Shown one piece after another: positions 6,859-14,647 of a stretch of 38,726 bases of DNA (positions are counted from its first letter, which is position 1; every line of letters starts with the position of its first letter). This stretch comes from UBA11524 sp964383815 (lineage in GTDB: Bacteria > Bacillota > Clostridia > Christensenellales > Aristaeellaceae), in contig CAYLIC010000018.1 of assembly GCA_964383815.1 (NCBI GenBank), positions 1-38,726 on the forward strand. The letters are read 5' to 3'. The position numbers and the translations under genes were made by a program. A model generated the notes under the pieces. That model searched no databases. It saw only the letters and a program-made list of their open reading frames with translations, and was not told the origin of the DNA.

Positions 6859-8691
6859 ATGCTGTATGAAAACCGTATCTGGGTGGGCACCGGCGCAGCG
6901 CCTGTGTGCCTTCTGCCCCAAATGGCCAACCGGCACGGCCTGATTGCCGGTGCAACCGGTACCGGCAAAACCGTGTCCCTGAAGGTGCTGGCAGAGGGCT
7001 TCTCCGCCATGGGCGTGCCGGTGTTTCTGGCAGACGTTAAGGGCGACCTGAGCGGCATGGTGCGCCCCGGCGAGCATAGCGACAGCCTGGCCCAGCGCCT
7101 GGCGGAGTGCGGTGTGCCCAGCTTTCAGTATCAGGCGTTTCCCACTGTGTTCTGGGATGTGTATGGCCAGCAGGGTCACCCCGTCCGCGCCACGGTGAGC
7201 GAGATGGGCCCGCTGCTGCTCTCCCGCATGCTGGGCCTGAACGACACCCAGGCCGGTGTGATGAACATCCTCTTCCGCGTGGCGGACGACGAGGGCATGC
7301 TGCTGCTGGACATCAAGGATTTGAAGACCATGCTGGCCTACCTGGGCGAGAACGCAAAAAAATACACCCTGCAGTATGGCAATGTGTCCACCGCCACCAT
7401 TGGCGCCATTCAGCGGGCTGTGGCTGTGCTGGAGGATCAGGGCGGCGACCTGTTCTTTGGCGAGCCGGCGCTGAACATTGCCGATTGGATGCAGCTGGAC
7501 GAGGATGGCAAGGGTGTCATCAACATTCTGGCGGCGGACAAGCTGTTCCGCAACCCCACCATGTATTCCACCTTCCTTTTGTGGATGCTGTCCGAGCTGT
7601 ATGAGCTGCTGCCCGAGCAGGGCGATGCCGGCAAGCCCCGGATGGTGTTCTTCTTCGATGAGGCACACCTGCTGTTCAGCAACTGCTCCAAGTCCCTGCT
7701 GGAAAAGGTGGAGCAGGTGGTGCGGCTAATCCGCTCCAAGGGCGTAGGCGTGTATTTCATCACCCAGTCCCCGGCGGATGTGCCCATGAGCATTCTGGGC
7801 CAGCTGGGCAACCGCATTCAGCATGCGCTCCGGGCCTACACGCCCCTGGACCAGAAGGCCGTGAAGGTTGCCGCGCAAACCTTCCGTACCAATCCCGCCT
7901 TCGATACGGAGGAGGCTATCACCCAGCTGAAAACAGGCGAGGCCCTGGTGTCCTTCCTGGATGCGGAAGGCGCGCCCGGCGTGGTGGATCGCGTTACCAT
8001 CCTGCCGCCCCAGTCCTTCATGAACGCCATTGACGATGGCCTGCGCCGCACCTTTATCGAAACCAGCGCCTTCTATGGCGTGTATGATGAGCCGGTGGAC
8101 AGGCAGAGCGCCTATGAGATGCTGGTGAGCGCCTTCCAGAAGGAGCAGGCGCCGGTGCTCCAGCCTGCCCAGGTGCAGGTATCCACCGCCCAGCCCACCG
8201 CCACCAAGCCCCAGAGCTTTATGGTGTATGATCCCGCCACCGGCACCTATGTGCAGAAGCAGCTGAGCACCCTGACCCCCGCACCCGTGCCCGCCGCGCC
8301 TGCCCAGCCCCAGGTGCAGCAGATGCCCGTTATGCTCTACGATGCCGCCACCGGGCAGTATACCCAGCAGATGATGACCATGCAGCTGGACCCTGCCACC
8401 GGCAACTACGTTGCTGTGCAGCCTGCACAGGCGGCTCCCGCCGTGGATGCCAGGGAGGCCGAAAAGCAGCGCAAGGCAGCCGAAAAGGCCGAGAAGGAAC
8501 GCAAGGCCGAGGAGCGCCGCCAGCGTGCCGATGAGCTGCGGGAGGAGCGCGCCCAGCGTGCCCGGAAGAACGACTCGGTTCTGGGCCGGGTGAAGAACAC
8601 CGCCCTCTCCACCGCCAGCCGGGAGGTCACCAGGCAGCTGACCCGCGGCATCATGGGTTCCATCTCCAGCCTGTTCGGCGGGAAGAAGTAA
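6859..8691 (+). CDS. HerA-like (DUF853) FtsK/VirB4-type ATPase with C-terminal repeats
   Basis: A 610-residue ATPase of the HerA/FtsK superfamily. Walker A is GATGTGKT at residues 31-38 and Walker B is MVFFFDEAHLL near residue 265. DUF853 proteins are soluble putative DNA translocases or helicases of unknown role. After the ATPase core (about residue 420) comes a low-complexity tail with three related units: VYDPATGTYVQ (about 453), LYDAATGQYTQ (about 490) and LDPATGNYVAV (about 508). A charged Lys/Glu/Arg coiled-coil region follows (about 530-570), then a small helical end. ATG 6859 has GGGAGG upstream. The gene has its own promoter and terminator, so it is monocistronic. Confidence 0.9.
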   Translation: MLYENRIWVGTGAAPVCLLPQMANRHGLIAGATGTGKTVSLKVLAEGFSAMGVPVFLADVKGDLSGMVRPGEHSDSLAQRLAECGVPSFQYQAFPTVFWDVYGQQGHPVRATVSEMGPLLLSRMLGLNDTQAGVMNILFRVADDEGMLLLDIKDLKTMLAYLGENAKKYTLQYGNVSTATIGAIQRAVAVLEDQGGDLFFGEPALNIADWMQLDEDGKGVINILAADKLFRNPTMYSTFLLWMLSELYELLPEQGDAGKPRMVFFFDEAHLLFSNCSKSLLEKVEQVVRLIRSKGVGVYFITQSPADVPMSILGQLGNRIQHALRAYTPLDQKAVKVAAQTFRTNPAFDTEEAITQLKTGEALVSFLDAEGAPGVVDRVTILPPQSFMNAIDDGLRRTFIETSAFYGVYDEPVDRQSAYEMLVSAFQKEQAPVLQPAQVQVSTAQPTATKPQSFMVYDPATGTYVQKQLSTLTPAPVPAAPAQPQVQQMPVMLYDAATGQYTQQMMTMQLDPATGNYVAVQPAQAAPAVDAREAEKQRKAAEKAEKERKAEERRQRADELREERAQRARKNDSVLGRVKNTALSTASREVTRQLTRGIMGSISSLFGGKK

Positions 8692-8703
8692 GCCGCCATT
8701 CAC

Positions 8704-8737
8704 ATGCCAGGAGCGAAAAATCCTCCTGGCATTTTTT
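8704..8737 (+). terminator. Intrinsic terminator of the HerA-like gene
   Basis: ATGCCAGGAG (8704-8713) pairs with CTCCTGGCAT (8723-8732), followed by TTTTTT. Its T-tract abuts the -35 box of the ABC-F promoter. Confidence 0.9.
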
Positions 8738-8738
8738 A

Positions 8739-8768
8739 TTGACAAGCCCTGCTATCCTGTGCTACAAT
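8739..8768 (+). promoter_or_regulatory. Sigma-A-type promoter of the ABC-F gene
   Basis: Consensus TTGACA (8739-8744), an 18-nt spacer and TACAAT (8763-8768). A transcript from about 8775 has a leader of about 185 nt before the ABC-F start codon. Confidence 0.8.
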
Positions 8769-8836
8769 GCCCCCATCCTGGAGATAAGGAGCTGACCCGC
8801 CGTTGCGTATCTGATTTTCTGCCGCACTTCCAAAGC

Positions 8837-8938
8837 ATGAATGGGAGAGGTATACCCTTTAGGGGGCATACCAGGCAGAAAAGTAGCTGCGCATGTGGGG
8901 TAGCTCTGTTTTTTTGCGTTTTTCCATTCAGCCGGTGA
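8837..8938 (+). CDS. Candidate 33-codon leader peptide upstream of the ABC-F gene
   Basis: An ORF from ATG 8837 to TGA 8938, reading MNGRGIPFRGHTRQ, then a Cys-containing stretch (SSCACG) and a hydrophobic end. Its codons span the putative terminator and the left arm of the helix that masks the ABC-F ribosome binding site; it stops 21 nt before the main start. Its own ribosome binding site is weak (only AAAG nearby). A second possible micro-ORF, TTG-CGT-ATC-TGA at 8803-8814, follows a good AAGGAG and would encode three residues. Either could be the sensing ORF; translation is not demonstrated. Confidence 0.4.
   Translation: MNGRGIPFRGHTRQKSSCACGVALFFCVFPFSR
8876..8915 (+). terminator. Putative leader terminator (attenuator) of the ABC-F gene
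   Basis: A two-part stem, CAGA/TCTG plus GCTGC/GTAGC with a bulge, runs directly into seven T (8909-8915), 45 nt before the ABC-F ATG. It is imperfect, as expected for a regulated attenuator. Confidence 0.5.
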
Positions 8939-8959
8939 CCCAAACCGGAGGCGTTTCCT

Positions 8960-10465
8960 ATGCAGCTTAATGTACAAGACCTTTCCTTTACCTATGAGGG
9001 TAGCTATACCCCTGTTTTCGAGCATGTTTCCTTCCATGTGGATACAGGCTGGCGCCTGGGTCTGCTGGGCCGCAACGGGCGCGGCAAAACCACCCTGCTG
9101 CGCCTGCTGCAAAAGCAACTGCCCTTTTCCGGGCACATCGACATGCCCCTGGCCCCCGTGTATTTCCCTTTCCCCGTGGATGACCCATCTCAGCTGACCC
9201 TGTTTGTTATGCAGGCCGCTGCACCCCAGGCGGAGGACTGGCAGCTGCTGCGGGAGGCCAGCCTGCTCCAGCTGACGGAGGATGCACTGTACCGCCCGTT
9301 CTCCACCCTGAGCCGAGGCGAGCAGACCAAGGCGCTGCTGGCGGCGCTGTTTTCCCGGGAGGATGTGTATCCCCTGATTGACGAACCCACCAACCACCTG
9401 GATGCCCACGGACGGCAGCTGGTGGCGGACTATCTGCGCCGGAAGGATGGCTTTCTGCTGGTCAGCCACGACCGGGCGTTCCTGAACCGCTGCATCGACC
9501 ATGTGCTGAGCCTGAACAAATCCGACATATGGGTGATGCAAGGCAACTACGATGTGTGGGAGGAACGGCTGAACCAGCAGAACGAATATGAACAGGCACG
9601 GAACGATGACCTTCGCCGGGATATCCGCCGCCTGGAAGCCTCCACCCGTCAGGCTGCCATGTGGAGCCAGAACATTGAGGGCAGGAAGATTGGTGTTGAT
9701 CCCATCAAGAGCGACAAAACGAAAAACTGGCGCGGGTATGCCGGTGCAAAGTCCGCTAAGATGATGCAGCGCAGCAAGAACATCCAGCAGCGAAGGGATC
9801 GTGCCATTGAGGAGAAAAGCAGCCTGCTGCACAACCTGGAAAAGGTGGGCGAATTGAAGCTGACCAACCTGCACCATCCCAAACAGGTGCTGATTGACAT
9901 ACAGGATGGCCAGGTGCGCTACGGTGAGCGCACGGTAGCGGAGCACATCAGTCTGCAGGTGCGCCAGGGCGACCGTGTGGCGCTGACAGGCCCCAATGGC
10001 TGTGGCAAAAGCAGCATTTTGAAGGCTCTGTGCCATCAGGGCGGTGCGCTGGAGGGGAAAATCAATCTTGCCAGCAACCTGGTTATCTCCTATGTGCCCC
10101 AGGAAACAGACTTTCTCCACGGGGATATGCGGGTTTTCATCCAGCAAAGCGGCGTGGACGAAACACTGTTCAAGGCCATTCTGCGGAACATGGACTTCGG
10201 GCGGGAGCTATTCGACCAGCCCATCCACGCCATGAGCCAGGGACAAAAGAAAAAGCTTCTGCTTGCCCGCAGCCTGTGTACCCCGGCCCACATTTACATT
10301 TGGGACGAGCCGCTGAACTACATCGACGTGTACAGCCGCAAGCAGGTGGAAGCCCTCATTGCCGCCAGCCAGCCCACACTGCTGCTGGTGGAGCACGATG
10401 CGGTGTTTTTGCAGCAGGTGTGCAACAGGGAGAGCATTGACCTGCCCAGCGACACCATGGCATGA
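8960..10465 (+). CDS. ABC-F type ribosomal protection protein, Lsa-like
   Basis: A 501-residue soluble protein with two ABC ATPase cassettes and no membrane segments. Cassette 1 has Walker A GRNGRGKT (37-44), signature LSRGEQTK (about 117) and DEPTNHLD. Cassette 2 has GPNGCGKS (about 345), MSQGQKKK (about 424) and WDEPLNYID. A long charged linker of about 90 residues lies between, including RRLEASTRQAAMWSQNIEG. These features and the YSRKQVEALI ending match the Lsa/CplR group. Those proteins displace lincosamides, streptogramin A and pleuromutilins from the ribosome. ATG 8960 has GGAGG 8 nt upstream. The promoter and leader are typical of inducible members. The resistance spectrum is inferred. 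Confidence 0.88.
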   Translation: MQLNVQDLSFTYEGSYTPVFEHVSFHVDTGWRLGLLGRNGRGKTTLLRLLQKQLPFSGHIDMPLAPVYFPFPVDDPSQLTLFVMQAAAPQAEDWQLLREASLLQLTEDALYRPFSTLSRGEQTKALLAALFSREDVYPLIDEPTNHLDAHGRQLVADYLRRKDGFLLVSHDRAFLNRCIDHVLSLNKSDIWVMQGNYDVWEERLNQQNEYEQARNDDLRRDIRRLEASTRQAAMWSQNIEGRKIGVDPIKSDKTKNWRGYAGAKSAKMMQRSKNIQQRRDRAIEEKSSLLHNLEKVGELKLTNLHHPKQVLIDIQDGQVRYGERTVAEHISLQVRQGDRVALTGPNGCGKSSILKALCHQGGALEGKINLASNLVISYVPQETDFLHGDMRVFIQQSGVDETLFKAILRNMDFGRELFDQPIHAMSQGQKKKLLLARSLCTPAHIYIWDEPLNYIDVYSRKQVEALIAASQPTLLLVEHDAVFLQQVCNRESIDLPSDTMA

Positions 10466-10511
10466 AAACAACGGCCCCCGATGGAGCATTCTCCGTCGGG
10501 GGCCGTTGTTT
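10466..10511. terminator. Bidirectional terminator between the ABC-F gene and pgi
   Basis: A perfect 16-bp stem, AAACAACGGCCCCCGA with TCGGGGGCCGTTGTTT, has an inner GGAG/CTCC pair in the loop. T-rich sequence follows on both strands. It starts at the base after the ABC-F stop and ends 7 nt before the pgi stop, serving both convergent genes. Confidence 0.9.
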
Positions 10512-10518
10512 ACGCTTT

Positions 10519-11859
10519 TTACTTGTTCAGCCGGGCTTCCAGCTCAGCCTTCATGGCCTCATAGCCGGGCTTGCCCAGCAGGGCAAACATATTCTTTTTG
10601 TAGGCTTCCACGCCGGGCTGGTCGAAGGGGTTCACGCCCAGCAGGTAGCCGCTGATGCCGCAGGCCTTCTCGAAGAAGAAGGTCAGGTAGCCGAAGTGCC
10701 AGGCGTCCGCCTGATCAATCTCGATGATGATGTTGGGCGTGCCGCCGTCCATGTGGGCCATCAGGGTGCCCTGGTAAGCCTTGGAATTGACAAACTGCAC
10801 GCTCTTGCCAGCCAGGTAGTTCAGACCGTCGATGTCCTCGTCCGCCCGGTCAATCACCAGCTCACTGCGGGGATTGTTGACCCAAATCACCGTTTCAAAC
10901 AGGTTGCGACTGCCGTCCTGGATGAACTGACCGATGGAGTGCAGGTCGGTGGAGAAGTTGGCAGCGGTGGGGAAAATGCCCTTCTGGTCCTTGCCCTCGC
11001 TCTCGGCGTAGAGCTGCTTGAACCACTCGCCCATCATGGTCAGCGCAGGCTCGTAATTCACCAGAATTTCGGTGTTCTTGCCCTTGCGGTACAGGATGTT
11101 CCGCAGGGTGGCATACAGGAAGGAGGGGTTCTCCAGGGTGGAAGGCGTGCAGGCCTCACGGGCCTCCTGGGCGCCCTTCATCATGGCCTCAATGTCTACA
11201 CCGGCAGCAGCAATGGGCAAAAGACCCACAGCCGTCAGCACGGAGAAGCGACCGCCCACATCATCCGGCACAACGAAGGTTTCGTAGCCTTCCGCATCGG
11301 ACAGGGCCTTCAGTGCGCCGCGGGCCTTGTCGGTGGTGGCGTAGATGCGGCCCTTGGCGCCTTCCTTGCCATACTTTTCCTCCAGCATCTTCTTAAAGAC
11401 ACGGAAGGCAATCGCCGGCTCGGTGGTGGTGCCGGACTTGGAAATGATGTTGACGGAGAAGTCCCGCTTGCCGATGATCTTCACCACATCATTGATGTAG
11501 GAGGAAGAAATGTTGTTGCCCACGAAGTACACCTCGGGGATGCCTTCCTCCCGCACACCGTTGTACATCTGACCCTTGCAGAACTCAATCGCCGCCCGGG
11601 CGCCCAGGTAGCTGCCGCCGATGCCAATCACCACCAGCACATCGCTATCCTTCTGAATCTTCCTGGCAGCAGCCTGAATGCGGGTGAACTCTTCCTTGTC
11701 GTAGTTCACAGGCAGGTCCAGCCAGCCCAGGAAGTCGTTGCCGGCGCCGGTCTTGTTCAGCAGGGCCTGGTTGGCAGCATCCATCAGGGGAATCATGTTG
11801 TCCATCTCGCGCTGCTGCACAAAGCCTGCAACGCCAGTGGTCTTAATCTTCATCGCCAT
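10519..11859 (-). CDS. pgi: Glucose-6-phosphate isomerase
   Basis: A 446-residue cytoplasmic enzyme interconverting glucose-6-phosphate and fructose-6-phosphate in glycolysis and gluconeogenesis. It is the short Firmicute form. Signatures seen: VVIGIGGSYLGARAAIEF, the PGI signature region GRFSVLTAVGLLPIAAAG, and DLHSIGQFIQDGSRNLFETV with the catalytic Gln/His environment. Start ATG 11859 is preceded by GAGAGGAG; a second ATG two codons later is possible. Own promoter upstream, and a shared terminator with the convergent ABC-F gene. Nothing unusual in the protein. Confidence 0.97.
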   Translation of the reverse strand: MAMKIKTTGVAGFVQQREMDNMIPLMDAANQALLNKTGAGNDFLGWLDLPVNYDKEEFTRIQAAARKIQKDSDVLVVIGIGGSYLGARAAIEFCKGQMYNGVREEGIPEVYFVGNNISSSYINDVVKIIGKRDFSVNIISKSGTTTEPAIAFRVFKKMLEEKYGKEGAKGRIYATTDKARGALKALSDAEGYETFVVPDDVGGRFSVLTAVGLLPIAAAGVDIEAMMKGAQEAREACTPSTLENPSFLYATLRNILYRKGKNTEILVNYEPALTMMGEWFKQLYAESEGKDQKGIFPTAANFSTDLHSIGQFIQDGSRNLFETVIWVNNPRSELVIDRADEDIDGLNYLAGKSVQFVNSKAYQGTLMAHMDGGTPNIIIEIDQADAWHFGYLTFFFEKACGISGYLLGVNPFDQPGVEAYKKNMFALLGKPGYEAMKAELEARLNK

Positions 11860-11878
11860 GGTTCAAATCGCTCCTCTC

Positions 11879-11896
11879 GTGCACATAGCTGTGCAC
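11879..11896. promoter_or_regulatory. GTGCAC-N6-GTGCAC dyad in the pgi 5' UTR
   Basis: Two copies of the palindrome GTGCAC separated by ATAGCT lie between the -10 box and the ribosome binding site of pgi. They could form an RNA hairpin or a protein site. No known regulator is recognised. Confidence 0.3.
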
Positions 11897-11904
11897 CGTT
11901 CCTT

Positions 11905-11933
11905 ATTATACGGCGTTTGGGGCAAGAATACAA
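11905..11933 (-). promoter_or_regulatory. Sigma-A-type promoter of pgi
   Basis: On the minus strand TTGTAT (11928-11933), 17 nt, TATAAT (11905-11910). The -10 box is perfect and the -35 is a partial match. Confidence 0.65.
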
Positions 11934-11971
11934 GCAGTTTTTATCGTATTCCGCCGCAAAGCATGCAGCGC

Positions 11972-13165
11972 TTACCGGCGCAGGGTGCCGCGCCCGGCCC
12001 GGGACAGGCCCAGGAGCATCACCAGCGGAAACACCATGGCAACGGTGAGCCCGGCCTGGAGGCTGCTGCCGGTGGCGTTGGCAACAAGGCCTACCACCGT
12101 GGGGCCGGTGGAGCAGCCCAGGTCGCCTGCCAGGGCCATCAGGGCATACATGGCGGTGCCGCCTGTGGGCATGGCCAGCGCACCCATGCTGAAGGTCCCC
12201 GGCCAGAAGATGCCCACCGAAAAGCCGCACAGGGCACAGCCGATCAGCGCCAGCAGCGGGCTGCGGCTGAAGGCCGCAACCACATAGCACAGGATGCACA
12301 GGGCGGCGCTGCCCATCATGAATTTTTTCAGGGGCAGCCTGTCGCTGAACTTGCCATACAGCAGGCGGGAAAGGCCCATCAGCGTGGCAAAGGCACAGGG
12401 GCCTGCCAGGTCGCCCATGGTTTTGCCAACGCGCAGGCCGCTTTCCGCAAAGGCGCTGGCCCACTGGCTCATAGCCTGCTCGGACGCACCGGCGCAAACC
12501 ATCAGCACCATCAGCAGCCAGAAGGCCTTCTGCCGGAACAGCCCGCCCATGGACAGCTGCCGGCCTTCCTCCGGCACAATGGGGTAAATGGGCACCAGGG
12601 CGAAATAGGCAATGTTCGCCAGGGGAACCAGGGCCCATATACAGGCCATCACCCGCCAGCTGCCAATGCCAAACAGCGCGAAGAACCCCGTGCTGAACAG
12701 CACCACAAACACATGACCCCAGCAGTAGAAGGAGTGGAGCAGGCTCATGGCTGCCTCCTTCTTCTCTGTGGGGCAGGCCTCCACAACAGGGCTGATCAGC
12801 ACTTCAATCAGCCCGCCGCCAATGGCGTAGAGCACCACGGAAATCAGGATGCCCACATAGGGCGGCATGATGCCGGGCAGCACCGCCAGGCCCAGCAGGC
12901 CCAGCGCCGCCGTGCCATGGGCAAACATCAGGCAAGGCCGGTAGCCAATGCGGTCCACCACCCTGGCGCTGATGAAATCCACACACAGCTGCACCAGAAA
13001 ATTGATGGTCGTTATCAGCGTAATCTGATCCAGGGACAGGCCCAGATCGCTTGCAAAGGTCAGGAAAAGCAGCGGCGCAAAGTTGTTCACAATGGCCTGG
13101 GTAATATAGCCAACATAGCTGGCATAGATGGTGTGCCCATAGCTTTCACGGATGCGCTGCACCAT
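11972..13165 (-). CDS. Major facilitator superfamily transporter
   Basis: A 397-residue permease with about twelve hydrophobic segments. The MFS loop 2-3 motif appears as ARVVDRIGYRPCLMFAHG, and the equivalent in the second half as YGKFSDRLPLKKFMMG. Its closest general resemblance is to sugar-transporter or FucP/FsrA-like MFS proteins, but no substrate can be assigned. An in-frame ATG lies at 13207, but AAAGGAGG lies 9 nt before ATG 13165, so the shorter start is used. A promoter lies just upstream. It is divergent from the tRNA-Ala gene. Confidence 0.88.
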   Translation of the reverse strand: MVQRIRESYGHTIYASYVGYITQAIVNNFAPLLFLTFASDLGLSLDQITLITTINFLVQLCVDFISARVVDRIGYRPCLMFAHGTAALGLLGLAVLPGIMPPYVGILISVVLYAIGGGLIEVLISPVVEACPTEKKEAAMSLLHSFYCWGHVFVVLFSTGFFALFGIGSWRVMACIWALVPLANIAYFALVPIYPIVPEEGRQLSMGGLFRQKAFWLLMVLMVCAGASEQAMSQWASAFAESGLRVGKTMGDLAGPCAFATLMGLSRLLYGKFSDRLPLKKFMMGSAALCILCYVVAAFSRSPLLALIGCALCGFSVGIFWPGTFSMGALAMPTGGTAMYALMALAGDLGCSTGPTVVGLVANATGSSLQAGLTVAMVFPLVMLLGLSRAGRGTLRR

Positions 13166-13197
13166 GGGTGAATGCCTCCTTTGGTATCGTCGCGCGA

Positions 13198-13226
13198 ATG
13201 ATAGCATACCTTGTTGAAAAAGGCAA
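13198..13226 (-). promoter_or_regulatory. Sigma-A-type promoter of the MFS gene
   Basis: On the minus strand TTGCCT (13221-13226), 17 nt, TATCAT (13198-13203), about 33 nt before the ATG at 13165. Confidence 0.55.
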
Positions 13227-13257
13227 GGGATTTAACGCAAAAATCCCCATTCGCCTC

Positions 13258-13286
13258 TTTACAACCGGCAGGATATGTGGTATAAT
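13258..13286 (+). promoter_or_regulatory. Promoter of tRNA-Ala
   Basis: TTTACA (13258-13263), 17 nt, TATAAT (13281-13286), 13 nt before the mature tRNA 5' end. Confidence 0.75.
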
Positions 13287-13299
13287 CCTTCACGTTCTC

Positions 13300-13375
13300 G
13301 GGGCATTAGCGCAGCTGGTAGCGCACAACACTGGCAGTGTTGGGGTCAGCGGTTCGAATCCGCTATGCTCCACCA
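13300..13375 (+). tRNA. tRNA-Ala (GGC anticodon)
   Basis: A 76-nt cloverleaf. The acceptor GGGGCAT pairs with ATGCTCC and includes the G3-U70 wobble pair that identifies alanine tRNAs. The D arm is GCGC/GCGC, anticodon stem CAACA/TGTTG with loop CTGGCAG (anticodon GGC), variable loop GGGTC, and T arm AGCGG/CCGCT with TTCGAAT. ACCA is encoded at the 3' end. It reads GCC/GCU alanine codons, and GCC is abundant in this GC-rich genome. It is a single tRNA transcribed alone. Confidence 0.97.
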
Positions 13376-13384
13376 TATAACATC

Positions 13385-13427
13385 AAATCCGAACCTGTTT
13401 CCGCTTGGAATCAGGTTCGGATTTTTT
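13385..13427 (+). terminator. Intrinsic terminator after tRNA-Ala
   Basis: AAATCCGAACCTG (13385-13397) pairs with CAGGTTCGGATTT (13412-13424) and runs into six T. It may also help terminate the convergent aroB transcript, whose stop is at 13479. Confidence 0.9.
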
Positions 13428-13478
13428 CTTTCCCGGCGCCTGGATGCGCTTGCCGGGAGAATATCAGCCTTCTCCGGG

Positions 13479-14540
13479 TTATTGCATGCCCGCCAGGAAG
13501 TCCACCTCCGTGGTGTGGATGCGGCAGGCGCCGATTTTGTCCAGGATGATGACCCGCAGGGCTTTTCCAGCGGCTTTTTTGTCCATGCCCATGGCGGATA
13601 GCAGGTCTTTTGTGGTTATGTCCGGCAGGGCGGTGGGCAGGCCAAGGGCGGTCAGCAGGCGCTCCAGCCGGGCAGATGTGCCTGGGGCCGTCATGCCCCG
13701 GGCCTCGGTCAGGCGGGTCATCACCGCCATGCCCAGGGCCACCGCCTCGCCGTGGGACAGGCCTGCATAGTGCTGGCAGCTCTCCACCGCGTGGCCGATG
13801 GTGTGACCAAAGTTCAGGGTCATGCGCAGGCCGGTGTCGTGCTCGTCCTGCTCCACCACCCGGGCCTTGGCCTGGATGCACCGCTGCAAAATTACATCAA
13901 TATGTGCCATCAGGGCCGGGCGGCCGCCGGGTGCGCAGGCCTCCAGCAGGCTGAACAGCTCCTCATCCCCAATGCAGCCATACTTCACCACCTCGCCAAG
14001 GCCGTCCCGCCAGAAGTGCCCGGTGAGGGTGTTCAGGGTATCCGGGCAGCACAGCACCAGGCTGGGCTGATAAAACGCGCCCACCAGGTTTTTCCCCTGG
14101 GGCAGATCCACCGCCACCTTGCCGCCCACGGAGGAATCCACCTGGGCCAGCAGGCTGGTGGGCACCTGAACAAACTTCACACCCCGCAGGAAGGTTGCCG
14201 CTGCCAGGCCTGCCAGGTCGCCCATCACGCCGCCGCCCAGGGCGATAACCCCATCCCTGCGGGTGATATGGCTGCGGCACAGAAAATCGTACAGGGCGGA
14301 CAGCTGGGAAAGGCACTTGGTTTTCTCCCCATGGGGCAGCACCAGGCTGGCGTGGGCCAGGCCTGCCCTGTCCAGGGAGGCCTCCACCCGGGATAGATAC
14401 AGGGGCGCCACGTTGTCATCCGTCACAATCGCCAGGCGGCACTGGCCCAAAGCCTGGCGGATGCTCTCCCCCAGGGTGTCCAGGCCGGCGCCAATGTGAA
14501 TCGGGTAGGAACGCTCGCCCAGGTTAACTGTGATTGTCAA
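13479..14540 (-). CDS. aroB: 3-dehydroquinate synthase
   Basis: A 353-residue NAD- and metal-dependent enzyme making 3-dehydroquinate from DAHP, step two of the shikimate pathway. Typical motifs: GGGVMGDLAGLAAATFLRG (NAD site), PTSLLAQVDSSVGGKVAVD, KNLVGAFYQP, and the metal-ligand region LNFGHTIGHAVE. The start is a TTG at 14540, supported by AAAGGGGG 7 nt upstream. Single gene with its own promoter. Other aromatic genes (chorismate mutase, aroK) are 20 kb away on the other strand, so the pathway is not one operon here. Confidence 0.96.
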   Translation of the reverse strand: MTITVNLGERSYPIHIGAGLDTLGESIRQALGQCRLAIVTDDNVAPLYLSRVEASLDRAGLAHASLVLPHGEKTKCLSQLSALYDFLCRSHITRRDGVIALGGGVMGDLAGLAAATFLRGVKFVQVPTSLLAQVDSSVGGKVAVDLPQGKNLVGAFYQPSLVLCCPDTLNTLTGHFWRDGLGEVVKYGCIGDEELFSLLEACAPGGRPALMAHIDVILQRCIQAKARVVEQDEHDTGLRMTLNFGHTIGHAVESCQHYAGLSHGEAVALGMAVMTRLTEARGMTAPGTSARLERLLTALGLPTALPDITTKDLLSAMGMDKKAAGKALRVIILDKIGACRIHTTEVDFLAGMQ

Positions 14541-14561
14541 AGGAATACCCCCTTTCCCAAG

Positions 14562-14590
14562 ACAGTAGCATGTTGGCAGCGGAAAGTCAA
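14562..14590 (-). promoter_or_regulatory. Sigma-A-type promoter of aroB
   Basis: On the minus strand TTGACT (14585-14590), 17 nt, TACTGT (14562-14567), about 20 nt before the TTG start codon. Confidence 0.6.
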
Positions 14591-14647
14591 CGGGCGGATT
14601 GTTTTTTAGGTGTATCCGCCGGGCGCATTTCGCCCCGGGCCTGCGTG

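Larger units (their letters stand above)
8775..8959 (+). promoter_or_regulatory. Structured leader of the ABC-F gene (putative ribosome-mediated attenuator)
   Basis: The leader holds several competing structures. TTTTCTGCC (8815-8823) is complementary to GGCAGAAAA (8874-8882). A GGTATACCC hairpin lies between them. CAGA...GCTGC (8876-8890) can pair with GTAGC-TCTG (8900-8908), followed by seven T (8909-8915), as an intrinsic terminator. CCGGT (8932-8936) pairs with ACCGG (8944-8948), masking the GGAGG of the ABC-F gene. Upstream ORFs run through these structures. This architecture resembles antibiotic-inducible leaders of other ABC-F and erm genes; the induction itself is inferred. Confidence 0.6.

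Noticed and set aside
8789..8906. Long-range pairing GAGCTGACCC with GGGTAGCTC as an antiterminator
   Set aside because: Possible but contains a wobble and a mismatch, and a ribosome on the three-codon ORF would block rather than favour it; not strong enough to annotate.
14591..14647. Terminator of spoIVB
   Set aside because: GC-rich pairing (GGCGGAT/ATCCGCC with other partial stems) is present, but no T-tract follows on the minus strand, so I do not call it.
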